Below, in pieces: positions 1 to 4,650 of a stretch of DNA of 5,141 nt. The notes beneath the pieces were generated by a model that saw only the letters and a list, made by a program, of their open reading frames with translations, had not been told where the DNA came from and did not search any database. Made by a program: the position numbers and the translations under genes. Position 1 is the stretch's first letter, and every line of letters begins with the position of its first letter. Source of the DNA: Acidobacteriaceae bacterium (lineage in GTDB: Bacteria; Acidobacteriota; Terriglobia; Terriglobales; Acidobacteriaceae). The stretch is from NCBI GenBank assembly GCA_030040175.1, contig JASHUF010000189.1:1-5141 (forward strand). Reading direction: 5' to 3'.

Positions 1-342
1 ATCGTGCGTAACCGAATGCAGGCCCGCGGCGATCACGAACGACAACATCGGGTAGTTATTCGTCGTCCATCCATATTTTTGCGGATAAAGAGGCTGGTGG
101 GCTGCAACGAGCGCAGCGTTGTAGATGTTCCAGCCCTCGTTATAGCTCACCTCGGCACGAAAGCCAGCGCGGGCAAACGGAACGATAGTGGTAAATAGCG
201 TAAAGACAAAACAGCAGACCAAAATCAGGTTCCGCTGCCTGACCGGAGAGGATAGCTTCGCGGGAAGGACAAATGTGTCCTTCTCAGGCTTGTCTAAATC
301 AACACTAACTATAGGAACTATAGGAAGAATAACCAACTCCAA
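1..342 (-). CDS. N-terminal part of a GT-C/ArnT-like membrane glycosyltransferase (runs off the window)
   Basis: I translated the minus strand from position 342 to the window edge: 114 open codons. After a polar N-terminus of about 37 residues there is one hydrophobic segment (about residues 38-56, NLILVCCFVFTLFTTIVPF). It is followed by a loop containing YNEGWN (67-72), QPLYPQKYGW (83-92) and NNYPMLSF (95-102). An acidic residue in the first extracytoplasmic loop after TM1, here Glu69, is typical of polytopic GT-C glycosyltransferases that use lipid-linked sugars, so an ArnT/PMT-like or DUF2029-like enzyme is inferred; the specific substrate cannot be told. No ATG lies in frame before codon 99. 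The chosen start is TTG at 342, preceded by AGGGA with a 9-nt gap; TTG at 336 is an alternative. An in-frame tandem 9-mer (TTCCTATAG twice, plus-strand 309-326) encodes PIVPIV at residues 7-12. The gene's remainder lies outside the window, so an intact reading frame cannot be confirmed. Confidence 0.6.
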   Translation of the reverse strand, partial: MELVILPIVPIVSVDLDKPEKDTFVLPAKLSSPVRQRNLILVCCFVFTLFTTIVPFARAGFRAEVSYNEGWNIYNAALVAAHQPLYPQKYGWTTNNYPMLSFVIAAGLHSVTHD

Positions 343-360
343 ATAAAAAAGTCCCTGAAC

Positions 361-475
361 TCTGCATAAGAGGAACAGGAGTCGTGCATCAAGTTGGACG
401 GCGAGCCGCTTTACTCAGGTACAGCTGGACTGGAAATGATGCAAACCTGTTCTCAGTCAACCTCTGTTATGCAGA
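361..475. repeat. Nested inverted-repeat block upstream of the glycosyltransferase-like gene
   Basis: Three inverted pairs nest in order: TCTGCATAA (361-369) with TTATGCAGA (467-475), GAACAGG (373-379) with CCTGTTC (446-452), and TGCATCA (385-391) with TGATGCA (437-443). Together they can form a long bulged hairpin of about 115 nt around a 45-nt centre. It may be a decayed palindromic element. The left arm overlaps weak promoter-like boxes for the minus-strand gene (CATCAA at 387-392 and TGCATA at 363-368, read as TTGATG and TATGCA with 18 nt between), so a regulatory role is also possible. No coding potential is seen here. Confidence 0.4.
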
Positions 476-500
476 CGATGCGCAAAGGGTTGGTTGGCGA

Positions 501-529
501 TTTATTCCCGGCACAATGGCAGGTAGAAT
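501..529 (+). promoter_or_regulatory. Candidate sigma70-type promoter for the tRNA-Arg locus
   Basis: A -10-like TAGAAT (524-529, five of six to consensus) lies 17 nt after a weak -35-like TTTATT (501-506, three of six). Transcription would start near 536, just before the degraded tRNA copy at 539 and about 95 nt before the intact tRNA. The short distance to the first tRNA-like sequence suits a tRNA promoter. Prediction by eye only. Confidence 0.35.
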
Positions 530-535
530 GAAGAT

Positions 536-607
536 AGTGGCTCTGTAGCTCAGATGGCTCCTGGCCCGAAGGGCCAAACGAGTCAGGCCCGGCGGTTTCC
601 TAAACCG
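536..607 (+). pseudogene. Degraded tRNA-Arg(CCU) copy interrupted by a hairpin
   Basis: Positions 539-557 match the first 19 nt of the intact tRNA downstream (630-648) with one mismatch (T542 for C633), and AGTGG starting at 536 matches the flank. Positions 593-607 match its anticodon arm, including CCT at 599-601, exactly (658-672). Between these blocks the intact gene has 9 nt (ATAGAGCGA), while this copy has 35 nt (558-592) containing a 6-bp hairpin TGGCCC-GAA-GGGCCA (562-576). Everything after 607 (variable loop, T arm, 3' acceptor strand) is missing. It cannot fold as a tRNA. It looks like a partial duplication later hit by an insertion, or a duplicate that lost its 3' half; a transcribed tRNA-like fragment cannot be excluded, because the only good promoter candidate sits directly in front of it. 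Confidence 0.7.
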
Positions 608-629
608 TCGCGTAAAATCTCTTACAAGT

Positions 630-706
630 GGCCCTGTAGCTCAGATGGATAGAGCGACGGTTTCCTAAACCGCAGGTCGGAAGTTCGAATCTTCCCAGGG
701 TCACCA
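630..706 (+). tRNA. tRNA-Arg (anticodon CCU)
   Basis: A complete cloverleaf can be drawn by hand. The acceptor GGCCCTG (630-636) pairs with CAGGGTC (696-702), with one G-U pair. The D stem GCTC (639-642) pairs with GAGC (652-655). The anticodon arm is 657-673 with anticodon CCT at 664-666 in the loop TTCCTAA; its outermost pair (A657-C673) is mismatched. The variable region is AGGTC, and the T arm GGAAG-TTCGAAT-CTTCC spans 679-695. Discriminator A703 is followed by an encoded CCA (704-706). The tRNA reads AGG codons. It converges on metK, and a strong hairpin repeat follows 33 nt downstream that could help end transcription. Confidence 0.96.
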
Positions 707-737
707 GTCTTTGCCTGCAGTGCCAGAACATTCGGGT

Positions 738-779
738 GCCCCATCCTTGGCGCGCTTTTGTTTTTGCGCCAGGGGTGGG
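738..779 (+). repeat. Intergenic hairpin repeat, GCCCCATCCT family, copy A
   Basis: A 14-nt arm (740-753, CCCATCCTTGGCGC) pairs with GCGCCAGGGGTGGG (766-779) around a 12-nt T-rich loop. Every position pairs if G-U pairs are allowed (744-775 and 747-772). Those two pairs become A-C mismatches in a minus-strand transcript, so the hairpin fits a plus-strand RNA better. It lies between the converging tRNA-Arg and metK and could act as a terminator without a U-run, but the same design recurs at 2169-2203 and 3050-3168, which points to a dispersed repeat. Confidence 0.75.
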
Positions 780-791
780 AAACCACGATAC

Positions 792-1961
792 CTACTTTGC
801 CGCCGCCGCCGTCTTCACTCCGGCCTCTTCCGCCAGCCTGGCCGCCTTGTCCGTCGCTTCCCAGGTGAACTCGGGCTCCGTGCGTCCGAAGTGCCCGTAA
901 GCCGCGGTCTTCTGATAAATCGGCCGGCGCAGCTTGAGGCTCTCGATGATGCCCTTGGGCGTGAGCGAGAAATGCTTGCGCACCAGCGCGGTAATCTTCG
1001 GCTCGCTCAACTTGCCCGTGCCGAAGGCATCCACCAGCACGCTCACCGGCTCGGCCACGCCGATGGCGTAGGCAAGCTGCACTTCCACCTTTTCGGCCAG
1101 CCCCGCGGCCACGATGTTCTTGGCGATGTAGCGCGCCATGTACGCACCGCTGCGGTCTACCTTGGTCGGGTCTTTGCCAGAAAAGGCTCCCCCGCCGTGC
1201 CGGCCCATGCCGCCGTAGCTGTCCACAATGATCTTGCGCCCCGTCAATCCGGTGTCGCCCATGGGGCCGCCGATCACGAACCTTCCCGTCGGATTGATGT
1301 GGTACTTGGTGTTCTCGTCCAGCCACTCCGGCGGCAGCACGGCCTGGATCACGTGCCTGAGGATGTCGGCCTTCAAATCCTCATTGCTCACGCTCTCCGA
1401 GTGCTGGCTCGAGATCACCACCGCATCAATCCGCGCCGGCTTGCCGTTCTCGCCGTACTCCACCGTTACCTGGCTCTTGCCGTCGGGCCGAAGATAAGGC
1501 AGCTTGCCGTTTTTGCGCACCTCGGTCAGCCGCCGTGTGAGCTTGTGCGCCAGCGAGATCGGCGCCGGCATCAGCTCCGGCGTCTCATTGGTGGCGTAGC
1601 CGAACATCATGCCCTGGTCGCCCGCGCCGCCCGTATCCACGCCCTGGGCAATGTCGCCGCTCTGCTTGTTGATGGACGAAATCACCGCGCAGGTATTGGA
1701 GTCGAACCCGTAGAGCGCATTGTCGTAGCCGATGGAGGCCACCACGCCGCGCACCAGCGTCTGGAAATCCACGTACGCCTTGGTGGTAATCTCGCCCGCA
1801 ATCACCACCAGTCCGGTCGCGGTCAGCGTTTCCGCGGCCACGCGGCTGTACGGATCCTGCTCCAGGCAGGCATCGAGAATGGCGTCGGAAACCTGGTCGG
1901 CAATTTTGTCGGGGTGTCCTTCCGTCACCGACTCCGAGGTAAATAAAAATCGATCGCTCAA
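792..1961 (-). CDS. metK: S-adenosylmethionine synthetase (methionine adenosyltransferase)
   Basis: Cytosolic enzyme that makes S-adenosylmethionine from L-methionine and ATP, with release of phosphate and diphosphate; it supplies the main methyl donor of the cell. The 389-residue product matches the usual bacterial MetK length (about 380-400). Diagnostic motifs in order: N-terminal [17 protein letters not shown] region with GHPDK at 15-19, [12 protein letters not shown] (112-123), the central [20 protein letters not shown] stretch (223-242), and the glycine-rich phosphate-binding [16 protein letters not shown] (256-271). Start choice: TTG at 1961, because GGAAGGAG lies 8 nt before it, the protein then begins [14 protein letters not shown] as in the family, and the extra 28 codons up to an ATG at 2045 look unlike MetK and begin right at the promoter's -10 box. 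It is transcribed alone or behind the RodZ-like gene at 2271-2741. The C-terminus ends in a plain Ala/Lys tail. No missing catalytic motif is seen. Confidence 0.97.
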   Translation of the reverse strand: MSDRFLFTSESVTEGHPDKIADQVSDAILDACLEQDPYSRVAAETLTATGLVVIAGEITTKAYVDFQTLVRGVVASIGYDNALYGFDSNTCAVISSINKQSGDIAQGVDTGGAGDQGMMFGYATNETPELMPAPISLAHKLTRRLTEVRKNGKLPYLRPDGKSQVTVEYGENGKPARIDAVVISSQHSESVSNEDLKADILRHVIQAVLPPEWLDENTKYHINPTGRFVIGGPMGDTGLTGRKIIVDSYGGMGRHGGGAFSGKDPTKVDRSGAYMARYIAKNIVAAGLAEKVEVQLAYAIGVAEPVSVLVDAFGTGKLSEPKITALVRKHFSLTPKGIIESLKLRRPIYQKTAAYGHFGRTEPEFTWEATDKAARLAEEAGVKTAAAAK

Positions 1962-1969
1962 AATTTCTG

Positions 1970-1977
1970 CTCCTTCC
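1970..1977 (-). promoter_or_regulatory. metK ribosome-binding site that decides a TTG start
   Basis: Read on the minus strand, GGAAGGAG ends 8 nt before TTG at 1961. It is the strongest Shine-Dalgarno match in the window. No comparable site precedes the ATG at 2045, so this supports the shorter 389-residue MetK. Confidence 0.75.
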
Positions 1978-2005
1978 TTCGACAAAAGACAAAACACCAC
2001 ACTGC

Positions 2006-2025
2006 ATGCCCGCGCACACAGGCAT
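2006..2025 (-). promoter_or_regulatory. Hairpin in the metK 5' leader
   Basis: On the minus strand the leader contains ATGCCTGT-GTGC-GCGGGCAT, eight base pairs (two of them G-U) closed by a 4-nt loop. It lies roughly midway between the predicted transcription start (about 2041) and the metK start. It does not match any SAM riboswitch class I can recognise by eye, so it is recorded only as a possible structured leader element. Confidence 0.3.
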
Positions 2026-2047
2026 CTCTCTGCATTTGACTCCATTT

Positions 2048-2076
2048 ATGGTAAATGCGCCCGCTCGCCCCGGCAA
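2048..2076 (-). promoter_or_regulatory. Candidate metK promoter
   Basis: On the minus strand TTGCCG (2071-2076) and TACCAT (2048-2053) are separated by exactly 17 nt. This predicts a start near 2041 and an untranslated leader of about 80 nt before the TTG start of metK. The boxes match the sigma70 consensus in four of six positions each. Confidence 0.4.
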
Positions 2077-2168
2077 AACCTCGCAGCGCTATGGCAAGGA
2101 TTGACCGCTCAAGGGAGGAATCCGCACCCTGAAAGGGAGGGGGAGCGTCGAATTGTGTGCAAAGCGCT

Positions 2169-2203
2169 GCCCCATCCTTGCGCGTTTTCTGCGCAGGGGT
2201 GGG
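2169..2203 (+). repeat. Intergenic hairpin repeat, GCCCCATCCT family, copy B
   Basis: CCCATCCTTGCGC (2171-2183) pairs along its whole length with GCGCAGGGGTGGG (2191-2203) around a 7-nt loop, using G-U pairs at 2175-2199 and 2178-2196. These are the same two positions as in copy A (738-779). It keeps the same plus orientation although both neighbouring genes are on the minus strand. It occupies the spacer between the RodZ-like gene and the metK promoter. The remainder of 2077-2270 shows no gene. Confidence 0.75.
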
Positions 2204-2270
2204 CGGGCAAAACTCTCCCCCATCCCGCCTTGGACTCTCTGCGATTCAAAGGGAGATGGAAACAACGGGA

Positions 2271-2741
2271 TCAACGAAGAAACAGCGCCGTGAGCACATG
2301 CGCCGGCAACAGGTGCGGCCACCAGCCTGCGTGCACGCCCACGTACCGCACGCCGAAGAATCCCAGCGTGAGCACAGCCAGCACGAGCACCACCGCTCCG
2401 GCCCAGCGCAGGCGCAGTTCCTCGGCCTCATGCCGCTGGATGCGGGCCTTGCCCACGTTGGCTGCAAACGCCGTCCAGCCCTGCTCGTCTTCGATCGGAT
2501 GCACGGAGGCGCTATATGCCTTCAAAAACCGTTCCGTCCAGTCGCGTTCGTCCAGCCCCAGCGCGCCCGCGTACCCGCGCACGATCCCCTTGTTCAGGAT
2601 TCCGCCCGGTAGTTGGCGAAATCGCTCCTGTTCCAGCGCCATCAAGTGACGCTGGCTGATCTTGGTCACAGCGGTAATATCTTCGAGCGCCAATCCGCGC
2701 GAAACCCGCTCGGAGCGCAGGTCTTCTCCAAAACTGCCCAT
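2271..2741 (-). CDS. Short RodZ-like protein: N-terminal helix-turn-helix, one transmembrane helix
   Basis: A 156-residue protein. Residues about 4-76 form a Cro/C1-like helix-turn-helix of the RodZ type (HTH_25), with FGEDLRSERVSRGLALEDIT, ISQRHLMALE and the signature LPGGILNKGIVRGYAGALGL. A charged linker holding ARIQRHEAEELRLR follows, then one hydrophobic segment (about 114-136, AGAVVLVLAVLTLGFFGVRY). RodZ proteins sit in the inner membrane and link MreB filaments to the cell-shape machinery. This one stops about 20 residues after the membrane segment, so it lacks the long extracytoplasmic part of RodZ (E. coli RodZ has 337 residues). It may be a distinct short family or a membrane-bound regulator. 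Start choice: ATG at 2741, because the family begins MGSFGEDLR; a GTG at 2792 overlaps the promoter's -10 box. No strong ribosome-binding site is visible. The stop is TGA at 2271-2273, and metK follows on the same strand 309 nt downstream. Confidence 0.85.
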   Translation of the reverse strand: MGSFGEDLRSERVSRGLALEDITAVTKISQRHLMALEQERFRQLPGGILNKGIVRGYAGALGLDERDWTERFLKAYSASVHPIEDEQGWTAFAANVGKARIQRHEAEELRLRWAGAVVLVLAVLTLGFFGVRYVGVHAGWWPHLLPAHVLTALFLR

Positions 2742-2790
2742 AGCCGACCAAACCACAGAAACAGAGGAGCCCTGTGAGATTTCCACAATC

Positions 2791-2820
2791 ACAATAAACC
2801 CGCTTCACCGTGCCCGTCAA
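2791..2820 (-). promoter_or_regulatory. Candidate promoter of the RodZ-like gene
   Basis: On the minus strand TTGACG (2815-2820, five of six to the -35 consensus) is followed after 18 nt by TATTGT (2791-2796, four of six to the -10 consensus). Transcription would begin near 2784, giving a leader of about 40 nt before ATG 2741. This placement argues against the GTG start at 2792. Confidence 0.45.
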
Positions 2821-2912
2821 AATCAATTCGTACTAGTCCCTTTATTATCATGAGTCTGGGTCAGCCATCCCGTTTCGCACCCCAAACCCACTGGCAACGC
2901 GCCCCAAAAAGC

Positions 2913-2941
2913 GAGTTGGAAGCGCAGCTCCGCTCCAACTC
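2913..2941. repeat. Hairpin in the divergent spacer
   Basis: GAGTTGG plus AGCG (2913-2924, with one bulged A) pairs with CGCTCCAACTC (2931-2941) around a 6-nt loop: eleven base pairs. It lies in the 465-nt non-coding spacer between the RodZ-like gene and the permease (2742-3206). Function unknown; no T-run follows on either strand. Confidence 0.5.
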
Positions 2942-2982
2942 CGCCCACGAGTGCCATGGGGAAGCTTCCAATCTGTGTTCGC

Positions 2983-2993
2983 GCCCCATCCTG
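2983..2993 (+). repeat. Solitary left arm of the GCCCCATCCT repeat
   Basis: The 11-mer GCCCCATCCTG here is repeated exactly at 3050-3060, where it starts hairpin copy C. No matching right arm is seen nearby, so this is probably a truncated or rearranged copy. Between the two lies a 6-bp hairpin (AACCGG at 3022-3027 with CCGGTT at 3044-3049). Confidence 0.5.
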
Positions 2994-3049
2994 TTACCCT
3001 TGAACCTGACCCGGGCGCCGGAACCGGAGGGGAGACGATTTTGCCGGTT

Positions 3050-3168
3050 GCCCCATCCTGAACGCGCACACCGGGCCCCCACGGCGGGGTCCCCAGGAAG
3101 CGACCTTTGCTCCCTTGGGGCGGACAGACAGGTTTTCGTCCGTGGGGCGGTTGAGAGTTCAGGGTGGG
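3050..3168 (+). repeat. Intergenic hairpin repeat, GCCCCATCCT family, copy C (long form)
   Basis: The terminal arms CCCATCCTGAAC (3052-3063) and GTTCAGGGTGGG (3157-3168) pair over 12 bp with one G-U pair (3056-3164), the position also wobbled in the other copies. The 93-nt interior has further stems: a GC-rich one around 3073-3094 and CGGAC (3121-3125) with GTCCG (3138-3142). The outer sequences match the short copies at 738-779 and 2169-2203; the interior does not. It ends 38 nt before the permease start, so it lies in or just before that gene's 5' leader. Confidence 0.65.
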
Positions 3169-3206
3169 AGACCATTCCGCCCAACCAAACAACTTGTTTT
3201 GCATCT

Positions 3207-4325
3207 ATGAACAAGCTCATCTTCGCCAATCTCCTCCATCGCCCGCTGCGCTCCATCATCAGCATCCTCGCCGTCGCCATTGAAGTCATCATGATCCTCT
3301 CCATCGTCGGCATCTTCATGGGCATGCTGAACGATCAGAACCAGCGCACCAACGGCATCGGCGCCGATCTCATGTTGTGGCCTCCGAACGTCAGTTTCTT
3401 CAACGGCGTCAGCGGCGCGGCCCTGCCCGTGGCCGACGCGCAGCCCGTGAGCCATCTGCCCCACGTGGCCATTGTCTCGCCGGTCGTTCAGAAACTCACC
3501 ACCAGCGGCAGCGTCGAAGTCCTCTACGGCATCGACTACCCGAGCTACAGCGCCCTCAAGCCTTTCTCCTATATCGCCGGCGGACCGTTCCAGGGACCGA
3601 ACGACCTCATCATCGACAGCATCATCGCTTCCAACCGCAACCCGGTCACGGGAAAACCCTATGCCGTGGGCGATACCATGCCTATTCTCGGCGGGTTCTT
3701 CCGCATCTCCGGCATCGTGGAGCAGGGCAAGGGAGCCCGCAAGCTCGTTCCCATTCTCACCATGCAGCGCCTCATCGGCGTGCCCGGCAAGGCCACGCTC
3801 TTTTACATCAAGTGCGACTCGCCCGCCAACGAAGACTTGGTGATAAACGAGATTCACGCCACGCCGGGCCTCGAAGACTTTACCGCCATCACCGTCGACA
3901 GCTGGCTCAACCAGATGACCCCGGACAAGATCCCCGGCTTCAATCTCTCGCTCAATATCGTCACCGGCATCGCCATGATCGTCGGCTTCCTGGTGATCTT
4001 CCAGTCCATGTACACCGCCGTCCTGGAGCGCACGCGGGAGATCGGCATCCTCAAATCCATGGGCGCCTCCAAGGGAGCCATCGTGGGCATGGTGTTGCGC
4101 GAGTGCGCCGTGCTCGCCATCGCCGGCATTCTCCTCGGCGACGCCGGAACCTTCGTCCTGCGCCTGCTCCTGATGCACTTCTTCCCCTCGAAACCCTTCG
4201 ATATCACCATGGGCTGGCTGCTGCGGGCCGACGTTCTGGCCTTCGCCGGCTCCGAACTCGGCGCGCTCTATCCCGCCTGGATGGCCGCGCGCAAAGACCC
4301 CATCGACGCGCTGGCGTATGAGTAA
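3207..4325 (+). CDS. ABC transporter permease, FtsX/MacB type
   Basis: A 372-residue inner-membrane protein with the MacB/LolC-like plan: a first membrane helix (about 17-40, IISILAVAIEVIMILSIVGI), a large extracytoplasmic domain (about 41-245, MacB periplasmic core type), then an FtsX domain with three more helices (about 250-272, 296-323 and 338-360). Between TM2 and TM3 is the strongly conserved cytoplasmic stretch ERTREIGILKSMGASKG (274-290), the coupling region that contacts the ATPase. The end DPIDALAYE is typical of this family. Such permeases work with a separate ATP-binding subunit to move lipids, lipoproteins, peptides or drugs, or to transmit force; the substrate cannot be inferred here. 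No ATPase gene adjoins it: upstream genes are on the other strand and the next plus-strand gene is an ammonia-lyase. The start is ATG 3207, which opens MNKLIFANLLHRPLRS; the frame stays open upstream to 2850, but that part overlaps the palindromic repeats and reads as non-coding. No clear Shine-Dalgarno is seen. Confidence 0.92.
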   Translation: MNKLIFANLLHRPLRSIISILAVAIEVIMILSIVGIFMGMLNDQNQRTNGIGADLMLWPPNVSFFNGVSGAALPVADAQPVSHLPHVAIVSPVVQKLTTSGSVEVLYGIDYPSYSALKPFSYIAGGPFQGPNDLIIDSIIASNRNPVTGKPYAVGDTMPILGGFFRISGIVEQGKGARKLVPILTMQRLIGVPGKATLFYIKCDSPANEDLVINEIHATPGLEDFTAITVDSWLNQMTPDKIPGFNLSLNIVTGIAMIVGFLVIFQSMYTAVLERTREIGILKSMGASKGAIVGMVLRECAVLAIAGILLGDAGTFVLRLLLMHFFPSKPFDITMGWLLRADVLAFAGSELGALYPAWMAARKDPIDALAYE

Positions 4326-4327
4326 GG

Positions 4328-4352
4328 CAGGGAACAGGAAACAGGGAACAGG
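4328..4352. repeat. Short direct repeat after the permease stop
   Basis: CAGGGAACAGG occurs at 4328-4338 and again at 4342-4352, a 14-nt period starting three bases after the stop codon. Likely a slippage-derived simple repeat; no function inferred. Confidence 0.6.
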
Positions 4353-4355
4353 GAG

Positions 4356-4502
4356 CTGGTGTCCTGAGTCTGAAATTCCCAACATAATTGCGGATGTCAT
4401 TCTGAGCGAACGGGGCCCCAAACGTTCTTCAGTTTGGGGGTGGTGAGTCGAAGAATCTGCTTTTCAGCTTTTATGGTAGGAATTTCGGACGCACCACACT
4501 AG
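4356..4502. repeat. Long imperfect palindrome with an inserted hairpin
   Basis: GTCTGAAATTCCCAACATAA (4368-4387) pairs with TTATGGTAGGAATTTCGGAC (4471-4490): 17 Watson-Crick pairs, one G-T pair and two mismatches. Weaker pairing continues outward to 4356 and 4502. Inside are TGTCATTCTGAGCGAA (4395-4410) and TCGAAGAATCTGC (4448-4460). From memory these resemble two halves of a sequence often found between genes in Acidobacteria. They are separated by a perfect 8-bp hairpin, CCCCAAAC (4416-4423) with GTTTGGGG (4432-4439). The right end overlaps the left end of the next element by four bases. No coding capacity. Confidence 0.6.
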
Positions 4503-4634
4503 AGTTGGTTGCATCAATGGCCTCAGGCTGTTGGGTCGTGTCCCTCAGGGGCTAAAGCCCCAACGTTGATGCGGCCTTTGCGGCCCGGCTCAAGCCGGGC
4601 CCTTTTACAAAGCCATTGATGCAACCAGTTCTAG
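4499..4634. mobile_element. MITE-like element with 23-bp inverted ends
   Basis: Positions 4499-4521 and 4612-4634 are inverted repeats identical at 21 of 23 positions (shared core GGTTGCATCAATGGC, 4507-4521 against 4612-4626). The outermost four bases at each end are CTAG, which can also be read as a 4-bp target duplication around a 128-bp element with 19-bp ends (17 of 19 identical). A CTAG duplication is known for IS5-type transposition (YTAR targets), and TA for IS630 types; the family is not determined here. The interior has two further hairpins, GGGGC-TAAA-GCCCC (4548-4561) and a strong one at 4582-4601, and no ORF. The element lies 16 nt before the ammonia-lyase start codon. A fixed chromosomal palindrome without mobility remains possible. 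Confidence 0.6.
4582..4606 (+). terminator. Terminator-like hairpin within the MITE-like element
   Basis: GGCCCGGC (4582-4589) pairs perfectly with GCCGGGCC (4594-4601) around TCAA, followed by CTTTT (4602-4606). This is an intrinsic-terminator shape on the plus strand with a short T-run. It could end permease transcripts and insulate the ammonia-lyase gene, whose start is 45 nt downstream; if it does, that gene needs a promoter inside the last 45 nt or must be expressed by read-through. Confidence 0.45.
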
Positions 4635-4650
4635 GAGATAGAAGCTGGAC

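Noticed and set aside
4..198. A small plus-strand frame at the left edge
   Set aside because: It lies opposite the glycosyltransferase-like reading frame, whose translation (YNEGWN, NNYPMLSF) is far more protein-like.
536..706. An integrase attachment site formed by the tRNA-Arg duplication
   Set aside because: Integration at tRNA genes normally duplicates the 3' end; here only 5' and anticodon parts are repeated, and no integrase is present.
622..1326. A minus-strand frame in another phase, overlapping metK and the tRNA
   Set aside because: It overlaps the tRNA gene and metK in a different frame, with Arg/Gly-rich nonsense composition.
711..1946. A 411-codon open frame on the plus strand opposite metK
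   Set aside because: It is an antisense shadow; metK on the minus strand has all family motifs and this frame has none.
1962..2045. 28-codon N-terminal extension of MetK from an ATG
   Set aside because: The ATG lies next to the predicted -10 box, lacks a ribosome-binding site, and the extra residues are not found in MetK proteins.
1959..2100. A known SAM riboswitch upstream of metK
   Set aside because: I found only a simple hairpin and not the multi-helix or pseudoknot cores of SAM classes I recognise; a covariance search was not possible.
2148..2270. A small gene between the RodZ-like gene and metK
   Set aside because: Short frames here run through the hairpin repeat and show no start signals or protein-like composition.
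2850..3206. N-terminal extension of the permease by 119 codons
   Set aside because: The frame is open, but it covers the hairpin repeats, reads as low-quality sequence, and the family begins MNKLIFANLLHRPLRS at 3207.
3159..4421. A 420-codon open frame on the minus strand opposite the permease
   Set aside because: It is the antisense shadow of a GC-rich gene; its translation is low-complexity in Asp, Gly, Glu, Ala and His, with no family resemblance, while the plus strand encodes a clear FtsX-type permease.
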